A DNA stretch of 64,000 nucleotides from an uncultured Bacteroidaceae bacterium (lineage in GTDB: Bacteria; Bacteroidota; Bacteroidia; Bacteroidales; Bacteroidaceae): positions 58,265 to 122,264 of the forward strand of contig CAJOLI010000001.1 of the NCBI GenBank assembly GCA_905235285.1, read 5' to 3'. The notes under the pieces were generated by a model, which saw nothing but the letters and a program-made list of their open reading frames with translations, made no database searches and was not told where the DNA came from. The translations under genes and the position numbers were made by a program. The stretch's first letter is position 1, and each line of letters opens with the position of its first letter. This document shows, piece by piece, positions 62,501 through 64,000 of the stretch.

Positions 62501-63891
62501 TTTACGACAAGTTCCACGGCACCGACAACCGCAAGCACTACGGTACGCTAAACGGCGAAGTACGCTACAAGCACTTCAAGAACCTGAGCTACGAATTCAA
62601 CATCTCGGCCAACGAGATGCTGGGCTACGATTTCCACGACTTCGGCGACCAGACGTTCTACGGGACCGTCTTTGCCGACGGCGACGTCCGCCTGGCCGGA
62701 CAACCAGGGCAAGTCAACATTGACATTCGCTGCCGTCCACGAACAGGCACCGTATTCACTTACAACGCCTCATCGCCAGAGGCCACTACAGAGAACCATT
62801 TCATCCGCTTCATAGACTCACGACAGTTACCCACGGGCTCCGCCCTGCCAACCGACTCCACTGACGTAGGGCCCGCAATCCTGCCACAGCCCACGACCGG
62901 CAACGAAAAGGAGGAAAGGAGCGACATGCACATCAATTTCGACCTCGACATAACGCCAGAAGCTCAGATGCGACTGCTCATGGACCCGCGTTCTGAGGAC
63001 TACATCACCCTCTTCGGCGACGGGCACATACGCGCGAATTTCTTTAATAAAGGAGAATTCCAGATGTATGGCACCTACCGCGTCGACCATGGCACCTACC
63101 GCCTCTCGCTACAAGACGTCATACGCAAGGATTTCCAGTTCAAGCCAGGCAGCACCATCACCTTCGGCGGCAACCCCATGAAGGGCGACCTCAACCTGCA
63201 GGCCGTCTACACAGTGCCTTCCGTGTCGCTCAACGACCTCACCGTGGGCAGCAACTTCTCGGCCTCCAGCGTGCGCGTCAATTGCCTCATGAACATCGGA
63301 GGCCAAGCCGAGCACCCGCAGGTGTCGTTCGACTTCGACATCCCCAACGTCAACGAGGACGAGAAGCAAATGGTACGCGCCCTCATCTCCACCGAGGAGG
63401 AGCGCAACCTGCAGGTCATCTACCTTCTCGGCATCGGGCGGTTCTACACCTACGGCCTCGCCGCCGACCAGAGTCAGACCAACGCCGCCGTGCAGAGCCT
63501 GCTCTCCTCCACCCTCTCCGGACAGCTCAACAACTTCCTCACCAACGCCATCGGCAACGGAAACTGGAACTTCGGCACCAACTTCTCCACAGGCAACCAG
63601 GGATGGACGAACGTCGATGTCGAAGGCTCGCTCAGCGGCCGCCTGCTCAACAACCGCCTGCTCATCAACGGTACCTTCGGCTATCGCGACACGCCAATAG
63701 CCAACACAAACTTCATTGGCGACTTCGATGTGCAGTGGCTGCTCACCTCCTCTGGCAACCTCAGCCTGAAAGCCTACAGCGAGACCAACGACCGCTATTT
63801 CACCAAGACGGCACTCACCACACAGGGCATTGGCATACAGGTGAAGAAAGACTGGAACAACCTTGGTGAACTGTTCCGACGGAGGAAGTAA
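59524..63891 (+). CDS. tamB: TamB-like translocation and assembly module protein (DUF490), no ATG start
   Basis: A very large inner-membrane-anchored periplasmic protein that bridges to the outer membrane for protein or lipid export. The N-terminal membrane anchor reads IKALRNIIRFAVSIIIVLY followed by LGIIVFTATPACQ. A long region of repeated beta-strands fills most of the length. The DUF490 C-terminus shows FNKGEFQMYGTYRVDHGTYR, GGNPMKGDLNLQAVY and EERNLQVIYLLGIGRFY. The ORF track starts at GTG 59572, which cuts the membrane helix. The frame is open back to a TGA at 59518, and the homologous start position is ATC AAA GCG at 59524. No ATG exists there; I annotate 59524 with reservation. Confidence 0.82.
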   Translation: MKALRNIIRFAVSIIIVLYLGIIVFTATPACQRWTAKKAAAVLSEQLKTDVSIGRARLGLFSRLVLDDVLLLDQGGDTLLAATRLSAKMNVMELTRGRIRIDNVQLFGYDVRLRRDSPDEPYNFQFIIDRFASQDTTSTPLDLAISSIVVRRGRLSHDLTYAPLEDRFSAAHLHIDDLHVKASIDSLTNEIIRLYINELGFTESRSGLTLENLAGRADLLKDEVTIHFSSLQLPGTSMSIKANARKAHDAAWTDIDALRADVQVGGHITPSDLSALVPQASAIDKVVNLSAVAHLEESSVVVHKLTADAEGLALMAVGEGHLNTADSTTAIPLDRLSLDVRQLSLSHDFYSPILAALSKSQPGGVLSDNLTTTLSHLGDISLEGHFDGNGRPSHASIDATVATSIGSLKAAGQIIDSDRFEMRATSSELRLSELLADASTLPVDDLTLEVDARGSVKSRSANGHLTAEHLNVKGTVLDNIDATFDLSRTAVKALLRLSDDQYAFGADVDLSSTRELALQLQSLDQLQGRVALSDVRVKTADHDFTLDQLAIAATNDDYGHHLIARGDFLDAYIDGNFSYQRLPATAQALLHAVLPSLIPKPATSTTDDSDQMTFSLNLWDAEPLREFAGIDLVLPQPGYIEGDIDGSKRQMRVQADLPHVTYGAEDLRAVSLLFRQAEDSITSFLTLQRMMEHGPLDLSVAAAAKDDKLQSTLTWDEHNLSVLSGQLATTTRFSSDDQGKFRFDIDFHPTQVIVSDTAWNVRPSSVSFADGVLDVDSFEVTQQGRHLRVNGRVSKQAADTLYADLRGIDLQYVLGLIDFHDVEFEGQATGKIKAHSLMTSIAVDADLRVDDFKLNEGLLGTAYINGGFGRKDDRAIDLDALVHEPTHGEISHITAIIKPGHEPGRGIDLSVNARRINTYFLNDFTDFIFTDLQGQASGYAHLYGPFKQLNVEGELELDTLSVTIDALGTRYHLHPGDSVHLHPGGIRFNDIHVYDKFHGTDNRKHYGTLNGEVRYKHFKNLSYEFNISANEMLGYDFHDFGDQTFYGTVFADGDVRLAGQPGQVNIDIRCRPRTGTVFTYNASSPEATTENHFIRFIDSRQLPTGSALPTDSTDVGPAILPQPTTGNEKEERSDMHINFDLDITPEAQMRLLMDPRSEDYITLFGDGHIRANFFNKGEFQMYGTYRVDHGTYRLSLQDVIRKDFQFKPGSTITFGGNPMKGDLNLQAVYTVPSVSLNDLTVGSNFSASSVRVNCLMNIGGQAEHPQVSFDFDIPNVNEDEKQMVRALISTEEERNLQVIYLLGIGRFYTYGLAADQSQTNAAVQSLLSSTLSGQLNNFLTNAIGNGNWNFGTNFSTGNQGWTNVDVEGSLSGRLLNNRLLINGTFGYRDTPIANTNFIGDFDVQWLLTSSGNLSLKAYSETNDRYFTKTALTTQGIGIQVKKDWNNLGELFRRRK

Positions 63892-64000
63892 GGTCCCCGC
63901 GTCGGATGCTCTCCAGCTTTCGTCTGATTATATATGACTTTTTACGAATCTGGATAAATAGCGTATCACAGCGGGTAAGCAGTCTTTATATTGCGCGCGC
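63892..64000. other. Window end, no gene seen
   Basis: 109 bases after tamB with no recognisable start or RNA; ends inside an intergenic region or short of the next gene. Confidence 0.5.

Overview
The window is chromosomal DNA from a Bacteroidota, almost certainly a member of Bacteroidales (Prevotellaceae/Bacteroidaceae-like). The evidence is repeated promoters of the TTTG / TAnnTTTG type, type III glutamine synthetase, class III fructose-bisphosphatase, a TrpB2-type enzyme, a full Na+-translocating NQR operon, C69 dipeptidase, a secreted tricorn-like protein and many lipoproteins. Most of it is core metabolism and envelope biology. I see no prophage, CRISPR array, conjugative genes or intact insertion sequence.

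Layout. 1-5.2 kb: C69 dipeptidase (cut by the window start), free methionine sulfoxide reductase, convergent nadE, then reverse rubrerythrin and a rhamnose-mutarotase-like gene. 5.2-9.6 kb: alpha-glucan phosphorylase and glycogen synthase on the minus strand. 9.6-10.9 kb: a gene-free island of repeats (about 97-bp inverted arms, a 22-bp tandem array, hairpins). 10.9-18.5 kb: small secreted protein, M16 protease lipoprotein, tricorn-like protein, ThiE-like enzyme. 18.5-25.7 kb: prs, a coiled-coil exported protein, an acetyltransferase, an ABC-F protein with a dead second ATPase site, DsbD, and two PepSY-like proteins. 25.9-31 kb: trpB2, HAD phosphatase, SGNH esterase, tRNA-Thr(CGT), mltG. 31-40.3 kb: glnN, the operon (small membrane protein)-ompH-prmA-fbp, pepD, a beta-helix lipoprotein. 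40.3-49.4 kb: YjjG-like nucleotidase, xylB-xylA with a structured leader, lolA, trxB, GH2 beta-galactosidase, DUF3267 and DUF1294 membrane proteins. 49.4-52.4 kb: tRNA-Ser(GCT), HU/SPOR protein, FHA protein, Spy-like pair. 52.4-59.4 kb: nqrABCDEF on the minus strand. 59.5-63.9 kb: tamB.

How the genes work together. The two glucan genes form a storage-polysaccharide module. prmA, ompH and fbp are co-transcribed. xylB and xylA supply xylose catabolism without a local regulator or transporter. NQR provides the sodium-motive respiratory step. LolA, OmpH, TamB, MltG and DsbD serve envelope assembly.

The most unusual object is nqrC. It carries an added N-terminal rubredoxin-like four-cysteine module with exactly the cysteine spacing of the rubrerythrin at 4.2 kb. 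It also carries a C-terminal tail of about 127 residues with 29 cysteines. In this sequence it is split by a one-base frameshift. The spacers of the same operon carry terminal inverted repeats, and one holds a decayed four-helix-bundle gene. All assignments are from reading the sequence; no database search was run.
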